Below, one piece after another: positions 1-6,525 of a DNA stretch of 11,509 nucleotides. The first letter of the stretch is position 1. Every line of letters begins with the position of its first letter. The notes under the pieces are model-generated. The model searched no databases. It saw only the letters and a list, made by a program, of their open reading frames with translations, and was not told the DNA's origin. Where the stretch lies: the NCBI GenBank assembly GCA_001313065.1, contig BBFD01000121.1, positions 1-11,509 on the forward strand. The letters are read 5' to 3'. The stretch comes from Silvimonas sp. JCM 19000 (GTDB lineage: Bacteria; Pseudomonadota; Gammaproteobacteria; Burkholderiales; Chitinibacteraceae). A program made the translations under genes and the position numbers.

Positions 1-1
1 G

Positions 2-1332
2 GGCGTGAGCTGGCGCTATGCGGTCCGCGACAACACTACGCCGGGGTTTGCCAAGGGCGGCGATGCAGCGGCGGTTTATCAGCTACAGAGCCAGCGGTTC
101 AGCAGTGGTCAGCAGCGGCGCGTGGTGCATCTGCATGCGGCATCAGGCTGGACCGGCCAGCGCTACGGCGCCGCGCGCGCCGCCGCACCCTTTGCCATCC
201 TTGATCAGATTGATGCCGCCGCCAATATGCTGGCCGGCGTAGACCCGGGCACCACACTGCCGTCGCTCAATGTGTTCTGGAGCGTGCGCAATCAGCCCAC
301 GCCAGGCGATCCCGCCGTGGGCAATATCGGCGAGGCGCATTACCAGGCGGGCGGCGCGGCGCCGGGCTTGTACCTGTCCGGGCGCGAAGACGTGGATACC
401 GACGAGTACGACCGCAGCGTGTTGCTGCATGAATACGGTCATTACGTCATGACCGAATTGTCGCGCACCGATATCGTGGGCGGCAGCCATCCCATAGACG
501 CTGTGCTGGAACCCGGCTTCGCCTTGAGCGAAGCGTGGGCTAACGCGTTTTCCAGCATGGTACGGGGCTCGGCCGACCATCAAGACACGATGGGCGTCGG
601 GCAAGGCGAAGGCTGGCATCTAGCCCTGGTGAAATTACAGCCGGGCATGGCGCGCGGTTGGTATAGCGAGGTTGCGCTGGGCTATTTGTTGCACCAGTTG
701 CACGGCGCGGTCGGCCTCAAACCCTTGCTGCAGACTTTGCTGCAGCGGCGCCACCTTAATCCGGCGTGGTCGAGCATTTACGCTTTTGCCACACCGCTGC
801 GGGCGCGGCTGGACGCGATCGGCCAACAGCGGCTGGATGCCTTGCTGGACGAAATCGGCGTGGTGAGTGGCAGCGATCTTGACCTCTGGGGCAGCCGGGA
901 AAGCCGCATCGACGCCGCTTTGCTCAACCGACCGGCTGAGGCCAGCGCAGTGCGGGCGTTGTTGTTTCCGCTGAACCCGCCGCTGAGCCAGCGCGCCGTA
1001 ACCCTTTGTCTGGGCACCCGGTTTGGCAGCGCCAACAAACAGGGCAATGTGCGCTTCGGGCATTTTGCCGCCGCGCAGGCGGGCGAGCGGCAGCTTGAGC
1101 TGGTGCCCGTGAATGCAGCGGCCCGAGCGTTGTTGCACCAGGTCGCTGTCAGCCTGCGGCATGCAAACGGCGACCTGTATGAGATCCCCGCCGCCACCCG
1201 CCGCGGTGGTTTTTTTTCTGGTTCGAAGTGCAGCAGCCGGGCGTGTACAACCTGCTGCTGGAAATAAAGTCGCCAGCGCTGGCAGTGCCTGATCCGGCGT
1301 GTTTTGCCGTACGGCTTATAACCACGCGCTGA
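2..1332 (+). CDS. Predicted zinc metallopeptidase-like protein (HEYGH), 5'-partial, one frameshift
   Basis: The reading frame is already open at base 2, so the N-terminus lies outside the window. The clearest motif is HEYGH (428-442), the HExxH zinc-binding signature, where the two His bind zinc and the Glu is catalytic. A downstream SEAWANAF segment has a Glu at 530-532 that could be the third ligand, as in gluzincins. This suggests a peptidase, but I do not recognise the family. The C-terminal part (WFEVQQPGVYNLLLEI) resembles a beta-sandwich domain. In the T8 run at 1210-1217 the frame breaks: the unshifted frame stops at 1267, while two fewer or one more T continues to TGA at 1330-1332 with plausible sequence. 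I take 1332 as the true end. Whether the protein is secreted cannot be seen. A non-enzymatic HExxH protein is possible. Confidence 0.7.
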
Positions 1333-1361
1333 AGCCATTGCGTTGGCCGATTTGTTATGCT

Positions 1362-1389
1362 TTGAAGAACTTAACAGAGAATAAATAAT
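1362..1389 (+). promoter_or_regulatory. Putative sigma-70 promoter of mop
   Basis: TTGAAG (1362-1367, 4/6 to TTGACA) and AATAAT (1384-1389, 5/6 to TATAAT) are separated by 16 bp inside an AT-rich stretch that differs from the surrounding GC-rich DNA. Transcription would start near 1396, leaving a leader of about 75 nt before the mop start codon. This rests on pattern matching only; other -10-like boxes occur in the same stretch. Confidence 0.4.
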
Positions 1390-1469
1390 TACTTATTGGA
1401 ATAAAGAAAGCGGGTTATCTTGCGTTATCCAAGCCCCCCGCTTGAGTCCCGCTACCAGGAGATCTGAAG

Positions 1470-1685
1470 ATGACCATTCAATCGATCAACGTTCGTAACC
1501 AGTTTCGCGGCACCATCAAAGAAATCATCGAAGGCCCGGTACTGTCGGAAGTCGACGTGACCACGCCGTCGGGCATCGTCACTTCGGTGATCACCACGCG
1601 TTCGGTACGCGAGCTGGACCTGAAGCCGGGCCGCGAAGTGATCGCGTTTGTTAAATCGACCGAAGTGTCGATTGCAACGCTGTAA
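1470..1685 (+). CDS. Mop/TOBE-domain molybdate-binding protein (molbindin)
   Basis: This 71-residue protein is a single TOBE/Mop domain with the typical opening RNQFRGTIKEIIEGPVLSEV and a second half reading RSVRELDLKPGREVIAFVKS. Members of the family (molbindins) oligomerise and bind molybdate or tungstate in the cytoplasm, acting as storage or buffering proteins; the same fold occurs in ModE and at the C-terminus of ModC. The start codon is supported by AGGAG at 1456-1460, 9 nt upstream. The gene is intact. It has its own putative promoter and a downstream hairpin, so it appears monocistronic, although it sits directly before a sulfate importer operon on the same strand. The family call is secure; the choice between molybdate and tungstate cannot be made from sequence. 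Confidence 0.88.
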   Translation: MTIQSINVRNQFRGTIKEIIEGPVLSEVDVTTPSGIVTSVITTRSVRELDLKPGREVIAFVKSTEVSIATL

Positions 1686-1710
1686 TCGCTTGCGCTTGTA
1701 AGCCTGTGCA

Positions 1711-1742
1711 CGGCCCGACCCCTGTCGGGCCGTTGTCGTTTG
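1711..1742 (+). terminator. Rho-independent-like terminator after mop
   Basis: A perfect 9-bp stem (CGGCCCGAC / GTCGGGCCG, 1711-1719 and 1724-1732) closes a CCCT loop. It is followed by TTGTCGTTT, an imperfect T-tract. It starts 25 nt after the mop stop codon. The stem is strong but the weak T-tract lowers certainty about efficiency. Confidence 0.65.
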
Positions 1743-1783
1743 GGCCGCCAGGCCGCGCCAATGCTGGCGTTTCAGGATACCGT

Positions 1784-1840
1784 TATAAACTTGTAGCGAA
1801 TCAGCCTTTGCCGGAATAAAGGAATCAGCGAGAATCCTTT
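1784..1840 (+). promoter_or_regulatory. Putative promoter and regulatory region of the sulfate operon
   Basis: TATAAA (1784-1789) is a good -10 box, but no convincing -35 lies 15-18 bp upstream. That would fit an activator-dependent promoter, as known for CysB-controlled sulfate genes. Downstream, GAATCAGC occurs twice (1798-1805 and 1822-1829, 24 bp apart) and AAAGGA / TCCTTT (1818-1823 and 1835-1840) form an inverted repeat. These could be operator or leader structures. CysB control is inference from the operon's function; its degenerate site cannot be recognised by eye. Confidence 0.4.
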
Positions 1841-1867
1841 CAAACCGCATAAATGGAGTTCGCCCCG

Positions 1868-2876
1868 ATGTTCCGCACCCGTCTGTTGGTCAGTGTTCTG
1901 GCCGCTTCTATTGCAATGCCCGCTTTGGCTGATGTGACATTGCTCAACGTGTCTTACGACGTGATGCGTGATTTCTATAAAGACTACAACCCGGCGTTCC
2001 AGAAGCATTACGAGGACAAGTTCAAAGACAAGGTCACTATCCAGATGTCGCACGGCGCGTCGAGCAAACAAGCGCGCTCGGTGATCGACGGCCTGCCGGC
2101 CGATGTGGTGACCATGAACCAGCACAACGATATCGATGCGATTGCCGATAAAGGCAAATTGCTGCCGGCCGATTGGGCCAAACGTTTGCCCAACCAATCC
2201 GCGCCGTTTACCTCGCTGCAAGTATTGATCGTCAAGAAAGGCAATCCTAAAGGCATTAAAGACTGGAATGATCTGCCAAGCCGGGCGTTCAAGTGATCTT
2301 TCCCAATCCCAAAACGTCGGGCAATGGCCGTTATACCTTCCTGGCCGCATGGGGTTACGCGCTGCGCCAACCGGGCGGCAATGAACAAAAGGCCGCGCAA
2401 TTTGAAGCCGCCGTTCTGAAGAACGTGCCGGTGCTGGAAGCCGGTGGCCGCGCCGCCACCACCACTTTTATCCAGCGTGGTATTGGCGATGTGCTGGTGA
2501 CGTTTGAAAACGAAGCCGAAATGATTGCGCGCGAATTCGGTCGCGGCAATTTTGAGGTGATTTACCCGACCGTTTCGATTGAAGCCGAACCGCCGGTGGC
2601 CGTGGTGGATAAAGTGGTCGACAAAAAAAAGGCACGCGCAAAGCCGCCGAAGAATATCTGAGCTGGCTGTGGAGCCCGGAAGCACAAGAAATTGCCGCGC
2701 AAAACTATCTGCGCCCGCGCGATAAAGCCATCCTGGCCAAACACGCCAGCCAGTTCCCCAATGTTAAATTGTTCGGCATCAATGATTTTGGCGGCTGGCA
2801 AGCTGCGCAGAAAAAAAAGTACTTTGATGACGGCGGTGAATACGACAAGATCGCCGCAGAAGTGGCCAAGCGTTAA
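1868..2876 (+). CDS. sbp: Sulfate-binding periplasmic protein of ABC importer (two frameshifts)
   Basis: This periplasmic receptor captures sulfate (possibly also thiosulfate) and delivers it to CysTW. I chose the ATG at 1868, not 1853, because GGAG (1855-1858) lies 9 nt upstream and because MFRTRLLVSVLAASIAMPALA is then a clean signal peptide with an ALA cleavage site before DVTLLNVSYD. The family sequence is unmistakable: LLNVSYD, SHGASSKQARSVIDG, ADVVTMN, NPKTSGNGRYTFLAAWGYA, FIQRGIGDVLVTFENEA and SPEAQEIAAQNYLRPRD. Two frameshifts interrupt it. One base is missing near 2275 (expected DLAKPGVQVIFPNP). The A8 run at 2623-2630 is out of frame (expected VDKKGTRKAAEEYL, i.e. six A). Corrected length is about 335 residues. 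A second A8 run at 2811-2818 is in frame but adds one Lys relative to E. coli Sbp. It could equally be called cysP. Confidence 0.9.
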
Positions 2877-2889
2877 GCCCGGGGCAGTC

Positions 2890-2920
2890 AAGGCCGGCGT
2901 GGCGCTGGCCTTTTGCATTT
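2890..2920 (+). terminator. Hairpin between sbp and cysT, possible attenuating terminator
   Basis: AAGGCC (2890-2895) pairs with GGCCTT (2907-2912) and the stem extends inward with GGC/GCt. It is followed directly by TTTTGCATTT. It begins 14 nt after the sbp stop and lies 49 nt before the cysT start. An intra-operon hairpin of this kind often lowers expression of the membrane components relative to the abundant binding protein. It may instead be an mRNA-stabilising 3' structure. Confidence 0.5.
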
Positions 2921-2960
2921 AAAAAAAAGCACAACATCTCGCCCCGCAAGGAGCATCACC

Positions 2961-3797
2961 TTGGCTTTCAAACAACACAGCGTGTTGCCGGGTTTTAATC
3001 TGGCGCTCGGCTATACGCTGCTTTATCTATCGGTGATCGTCCTGATCCCGCTGGCGGCGCTGTTTTTTAAAAGCGCGCAAATGCCGCTGGATGCCTTTTG
3101 GCATACCGTCACCGATCCACGTCTGGTGGCCAGCTACAAGCTGACCTTTGGCGCGTCCTTATTGGCTGCCGTAATCAATCTGTTTGGCGGTTTGCTGCTG
3201 GCGTGGGTATTGGTGCGTTACCCGTTTCCGGGCAAACGCTTTATTGATGCCATGGTGGATTTGCCGTTTGCATTGCCCACTGCGGTGGCCGGTATTTCGC
3301 TGGCCACCATTTATGCGCCCAATGGCTGGGTTGGCCAGTTATTTGCGCCGTGGGATATCAAGATTGCGTTTACCCGGATTGGCGTGGTGATTGCCTTGAC
3401 CTTTGTGACGCTGCCGTTTGTGGTGCGCACGGTGCAGCCGGTGCTGGAAGATCTGGAAAAAAAGAACTGGAAGAAGCCGCCGCCAGCCTGGGCGCCACGC
3501 GCGGCCAGGTATTCCGCAAAGTCATCCTGCCCACGCTGTTGCCCGCGCTGCTGACTGGTTTTGCGCTGGCGTTTGCGCGGGCCATAGGCGAATACGGCTC
3601 GGTGATTTTTTTATCGCGGGCAATATGCCGTTTGTTTCCGAAATCACCCCGCTGATGATTATCTCCAAGCTGGAGCAATACGATTACGTCGGCGCCACGT
3701 CGATTGCCATCGTGATGTTGCTGGTCAGCTTTGCGCTCTTGCTGGTGATTAATGGCCTGCAATGGTGGTCGGCAAACGTTTGGGACGGAGAAAATAA
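2961..3797 (+). CDS. cysT: Sulfate ABC transporter permease CysT/CysU (three frameshifts)
   Basis: Inner-membrane subunit that forms the sulfate channel with CysW. A TTG start at 2961 is chosen because AAGGAG (2948-2953) lies 7 nt upstream and no in-frame ATG fits. The start [27 protein letters not shown] contains the first transmembrane helix. Later segments match Cys[31 protein letters not shown], and the EAA loop [21 protein letters not shown] that contacts CysA. Three frameshifts are present: A7 at 3457-3463 (five expected, LEKELEEAA), T7 at 3606-3612 (five expected, VIFIAGN), and one missing A near 3774 (WWSAKRLGRRK then TAA at 3795-3797). Correcting all three gives 277 residues, the length I know for E. 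coli CysT. The stop is 2 nt before cysW, indicating translational coupling. Confidence 0.88.
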
Positions 3798-3799
3798 TC

Positions 3800-4668
3800 A
3801 TGGCGCAAACGCCCCGTTCTATTGCGACGACCGAATCGCGCCCCGTGCGGTGGGCGCTGACCACCCTGGCTTTGCTGTTTATTGCGCTGTTTTTTTGCTA
3901 TTGCCGCTGGTGTCGGTGTTTACCGAAGCCTTGCGCAAAGGCTTTGGCCTGTATTTTGACGCGCTGAAAGAGCCGGATGCCTGGTCGGCCATCAAACTCA
4001 CCCTTATCGCCGCGCTGATTGCGGTGCCGTTGAATCTGAGCTTTGGTCTGGCTGCCGCATGGGCCATTGCCAAGTTTGATTTCAAAGGCAAAAGCATCCT
4101 GATTACGCTGATTGATCTGCCGTTTTCAGTGTCGCCGGTGGTGGCCGGTCTGATTTATATGCTGATGTTTGGCACGCAAGGCTGGATCGGCCCGTGGCTG
4201 AGCGATCACGATATCAAGATCGTGTTTGCCATCCCCGGCATTGTTTTGGCCACCGTCTTTGTGACCGTGCCCTTTGTGGCGCGTGAACTGATTCCGTTAA
4301 TGGAAGCGCAAGGCTCGGAAGAAGAACAGGCCGCATTAAGCCTGGGCGCTTCGGGCTGGCAGACGTTTTATCGCGTCACGCTACCCAATATCAAATGGGG
4401 TTTGCTCTACGGCGTGATTCTGGCCAATGCACGCGCAATGGGCGAATTTGGCGCGGTGTCGGTGGTGTCCGGCCATATTCGCGGCCAGACCAATACCATC
4501 CCGTTGCACGTCGAGATTCTTTACAACGAATACAACTTTGTCGGCGCGTTTGCCTGCGCCTCGATTCTGGCTTTATTGGCGCTGGTTACATTGGGCGTTA
4601 AAAGCTGGGTGGAATGGCGTACCGAACAACTGGCTGCGCGTGATCGCGCCAATGCCGTAGACGGCTGA
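3800..4668 (+). CDS. cysW: Sulfate ABC transporter permease CysW (one frameshift)
   Basis: Second inner-membrane permease subunit, partner of CysT. It starts at ATG 3800 with GGAG at 3787-3790, two bases after the cysT stop. The first 30 residues ([20 protein letters not shown] and the first half of TM1) are in one frame; the T7 run at 3890-3896 shifts the rest, from [17 protein letters not shown] onward. Five T would restore one frame of 288 residues, close to E. coli CysW. Family segments include [17 protein letters not shown], the EAA loop [20 protein letters not shown], and [16 protein letters not shown]. Because of the shift, the cysT tail and the cysW body share one uninterrupted frame and could be misread as a fusion protein. 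Confidence 0.9.
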
Positions 4669-4685
4669 CCGGGGATTTAGACAGC

Positions 4686-5762
4686 ATGAGTATCGAGATT
4701 CGTAATATCGCCAAGCGCTTCGGCAATTTCACGGCGCTGGACCATATCAATCTGGAAGTAAAAACCGGCGAATTGCTGGCGCTGCTGGGCCCGTCCGGCT
4801 GCGGCAAAACCACACTGCTGCGCATTATTGCGGGGCTGGAAGCGCCCGATGACGGCCAGATTCTGTTTCATGGCGAAGACACCACCGAAAAACACGTGCG
4901 CGAACGCAATGTGGGTTTTGTATTCCAGCATTACGCGCTGTTCCGCCATATGACCGTGTTTGAGAACGTGGCGTTTGGCTTGCGCGTGCGCCCCAAAGAA
5001 ACCCGCCCCAGCGACGCCGAAATCAAACGCAAAGTACACGAACTGCTGAACCTGGTGCAGCTGGACTGGCTGGCCGACCGTTATCCGGCGCAATTGTCGG
5101 GCGGCCAACGCCAACGCATTGCGCTGGCGCGCGCGCTGGCGGTGGAACCCAAGGTGCTGCTGCTGGATGAGCCGTTTGGCGCGCTGGATACCAAGGTGCG
5201 CAAAGAACTGCGTCGCTGGCTGCGCCGCCTGCACGACGAAATGCACATCACCAGCGTGTTTGTGACGCATGACCAGGAAGAAGCGCTGGAAGTGGCCGAC
5301 CGCGTGGTGGTGATGAACAAGGGCAAGATCGAACAGCTGGGCTCGCCGTCTGACGTGTACGACAAACCGGCCACGCCGTTTGTGTATCAATTTCTGGGCG
5401 ACGTAAACCTGTTCCAGTCACGCGTGCATGAAGGCTGGGCGCATGTAGGCGACGCGCGTTTTGCCGCGCCGCAAGGCCAGACCGATCAGGCGGTGGTGTA
5501 TGTGCGTCCGCACGAAATCGACGTCAGCCGTGAAGGCGGCGCGGGTGCGCTGTCCGGCGTGATCAGCCACGTGCGCTTGCTGGGCGCGACGGTGCGGCTG
5601 GAAGTGGATGTGGCCGGCCAGGACGCCGTCGAAGTCGAACTGACGCGCGAGCGCTATCTGCAAGGCGACTGGAAAGTGGCGGAAACCGTGTACCTGCTGC
5701 CGCGCGAGGCGCGGGTCTACGTGCCGTCAGCGGCGGAATGGACGGACGGCGGCGGCATCTAA
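4686..5762 (+). CDS. cysA: Sulfate/thiosulfate ABC transporter ATP-binding protein CysA
   Basis: This 358-residue cytoplasmic ATPase energises sulfate import through CysTW. All ABC motifs are intact: Walker [10 protein letters not shown] (residues 35-43), the Q-loop segment [11 protein letters not shown], signature LSGGQRQR (137-144), Walker B VLLLDEP (157-163) and the H-loop [13 protein letters not shown] (His195). The C-terminal third is a regulatory TOBE-like domain with [15 protein letters not shown], as in CysA/MalK-type ATPases. Only GGGG about 11 nt before ATG 4686 resembles a Shine-Dalgarno site, so translation may depend on coupling with cysW, whose stop is 17 nt upstream. The gene has no frameshift, unlike its three operon partners. 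Confidence 0.95.
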   Translation: MSIEIRNIAKRFGNFTALDHINLEVKTGELLALLGPSGCGKTTLLRIIAGLEAPDDGQILFHGEDTTEKHVRERNVGFVFQHYALFRHMTVFENVAFGLRVRPKETRPSDAEIKRKVHELLNLVQLDWLADRYPAQLSGGQRQRIALARALAVEPKVLLLDEPFGALDTKVRKELRRWLRRLHDEMHITSVFVTHDQEEALEVADRVVVMNKGKIEQLGSPSDVYDKPATPFVYQFLGDVNLFQSRVHEGWAHVGDARFAAPQGQTDQAVVYVRPHEIDVSREGGAGALSGVISHVRLLGATVRLEVDVAGQDAVEVELTRERYLQGDWKVAETVYLLPREARVYVPSAAEWTDGGGI

Positions 5763-5786
5763 GCGCGTTGCGATATTCGCACAATC

Positions 5787-5819
5787 AAAAAAGACCGGCA
5801 TTCTTGCCGGTCTTTTTTT
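5787..5819 (+). terminator. Strong rho-independent terminator after cysA
   Basis: AAAAAAGACCGGCA (5787-5800) pairs perfectly with TGCCGGTCTTTTTT (5805-5818) around a TTCT loop, followed by T. The A-tract on the left makes it potentially bidirectional. It lies 24 nt after the cysA stop and separates the sulfate operon from the toxin-antitoxin pair. Confidence 0.93.
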
Positions 5820-5842
5820 ATGGGCAACGTAACTAGTAGCTG

Positions 5843-5858
5843 TGCTAAGTTCTGTACA
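5843..5858 (+). promoter_or_regulatory. Extended -10 promoter and TGTACA operator-like site of the TA operon
   Basis: TG-C-TAAGTT (5843-5851) fits an extended -10 promoter that does not need a good -35. Directly after it lies the palindrome TGTACA (5853-5858). The E. coli yefM-yoeB operon is known to be autorepressed through sites containing a TGTACA core, so this is a reasonable operator. Only one copy is seen here; the E. coli operator has more than one repeat. Confidence 0.45.
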
Positions 5859-5882
5859 ACGTTTTTTTTGAAGGAGCCTACC

Positions 5883-6155
5883 ATGGACGCAGTCACATAC
5901 ACCTATGCCCGCCAACATCTGGCGGAGGTGATGCGCAAGGTTAATGAAGATTGTTGCGAAGTCATCGTTACGTCTCAACGGGGGAAACCGGTGGTCATCA
6001 TGGCGCTCAGCGAATATCAGGCATTGGAAGAAACGGCGTACTTGCTGCGTACGCCCGAATCGGCAATCCGCTTGCTGGAAGCGGTGTTGCGGATGAAGGC
6101 GGGTGAGGGCGAGGAGCACGCGCTGATTGAAGACGACGATGAAAGTCATCTTTGA
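5883..6155 (+). CDS. yefM: YefM/Phd-family antitoxin
   Basis: This 90-residue antitoxin should bind and neutralise the adjacent YoeB-type toxin and repress its own promoter. ATG 5883 is preceded by AAGGAG (5871-5876) at 6-nt spacing; the open frame upstream to 5820 runs through the terminator and is not used. The N-terminal Phd/YefM DNA-binding fold is visible as TYTYARQHLAEVMRKVNEDC and VIVTSQRGKPVVIMALSEYQ. The family-typical LEETAYLLRTPESAIRLLEAV follows and matches E. coli YefM closely. The acidic tail (EDDDESHL) is usual for the disordered toxin-binding end. The last 17 bases overlap the toxin gene. Confidence 0.92.
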   Translation: MDAVTYTYARQHLAEVMRKVNEDCCEVIVTSQRGKPVVIMALSEYQALEETAYLLRTPESAIRLLEAVLRMKAGEGEEHALIEDDDESHL

Positions 6156-6407
6156 TCGCTCAGCGTGGGAGGACTACGTGGCTGGCAGGTCGAGAACAAG
6201 GTGATCTTCAAACGCATCAATGAATTGATCAAAGCCATGTTACGCGACCCGTATGCCGGGCCTGGCAAGCCGGAGCCTTTAAAGCATGCGCTGGCCGGCT
6301 GCTGGTCACGCCGGATCGCGGCGGAGCACCGGCTGGTGTATGCCGTGCGCGAGGATGTGCTGCATATCCTGCAATGCCGCTTTCATTACGGCCAGACCAG
6401 CCAGTAG
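6139..6407 (+). CDS. yoeB: YoeB/Txe-family mRNA interferase toxin (one frameshift)
   Basis: YoeB toxins are RelE-fold ribosome-dependent endoribonucleases that cleave mRNA in the A site. The ATG at 6139 overlaps the antitoxin by 17 bp, the usual coupling. The frame reads MKVIFDRSAWEDYV, then one base is missing at about 6178-6182. Restoring it gives WQVENKVIFKRINELIKAML and on through GKPEPLKHALAGCWSRRI, EEHRLVYAV-type sequence (AEHRLVYAV) and CRFHY. The conserved Glu in KPEPL, the Arg in HRLVYA and the C-terminal His-Tyr correspond to the known YoeB catalytic residues. Corrected length is 89 residues, five longer than E. coli YoeB owing to the tail GQTSQ. As printed, the ATG frame stops after 21 codons, so the toxin would be inactive if the sequence is right. 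Confidence 0.88.
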
Positions 6408-6469
6408 TGCCGCGTGCTTTACGCGCTTGATCCGCGCCGCACATCAGGCTGAGCACCACCGGCCCGCAT

Positions 6470-6497
6470 AAAAAAAAGCGGCCCTCGCAGGCCGCTT
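6470..6497 (-). terminator. Rho-independent terminator of the gcv operon
   Basis: Read on the minus strand, AAGCGGCC (6497-6490) pairs with GGCCGCTT (6483-6476) across a 6-nt loop and runs into a T8 tract (6477-6470). It starts 28 nt after the gcvP stop. It also lies about 60 nt after the toxin gene, in the convergent intergenic space, but the T-tract favours the minus-strand direction. Confidence 0.88.
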
Positions 6498-6525
6498 CTT
6501 GCAACGCAGTACCTCAACCCGGCGC

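Noticed and set aside
1853..1855. Upstream ATG as the start of sbp.
   Set aside because: It overlaps the GGAG that serves ATG 1868, and the signal peptide is cleaner from 1868.
2623..2630. Programmed ribosomal frameshifting at the A8 run in sbp and at similar runs elsewhere.
   Set aside because: Similar breaks occur in many unrelated genes, including at non-slippery G/C sites, and family members do not use frameshifting.
2008..2685. A 225-residue open frame antisense to sbp.
   Set aside because: Shadow of sbp codon usage; it shows no recognisable domain and crosses sbp's own frameshifts.
3418..4668. A 416-residue open frame joining the CysT tail to the CysW body, like a fusion permease.
   Set aside because: It arises from frameshifts. 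Correct cysT ends at 3797 and cysW starts at 3800 with its own SD and N-terminus in another frame.
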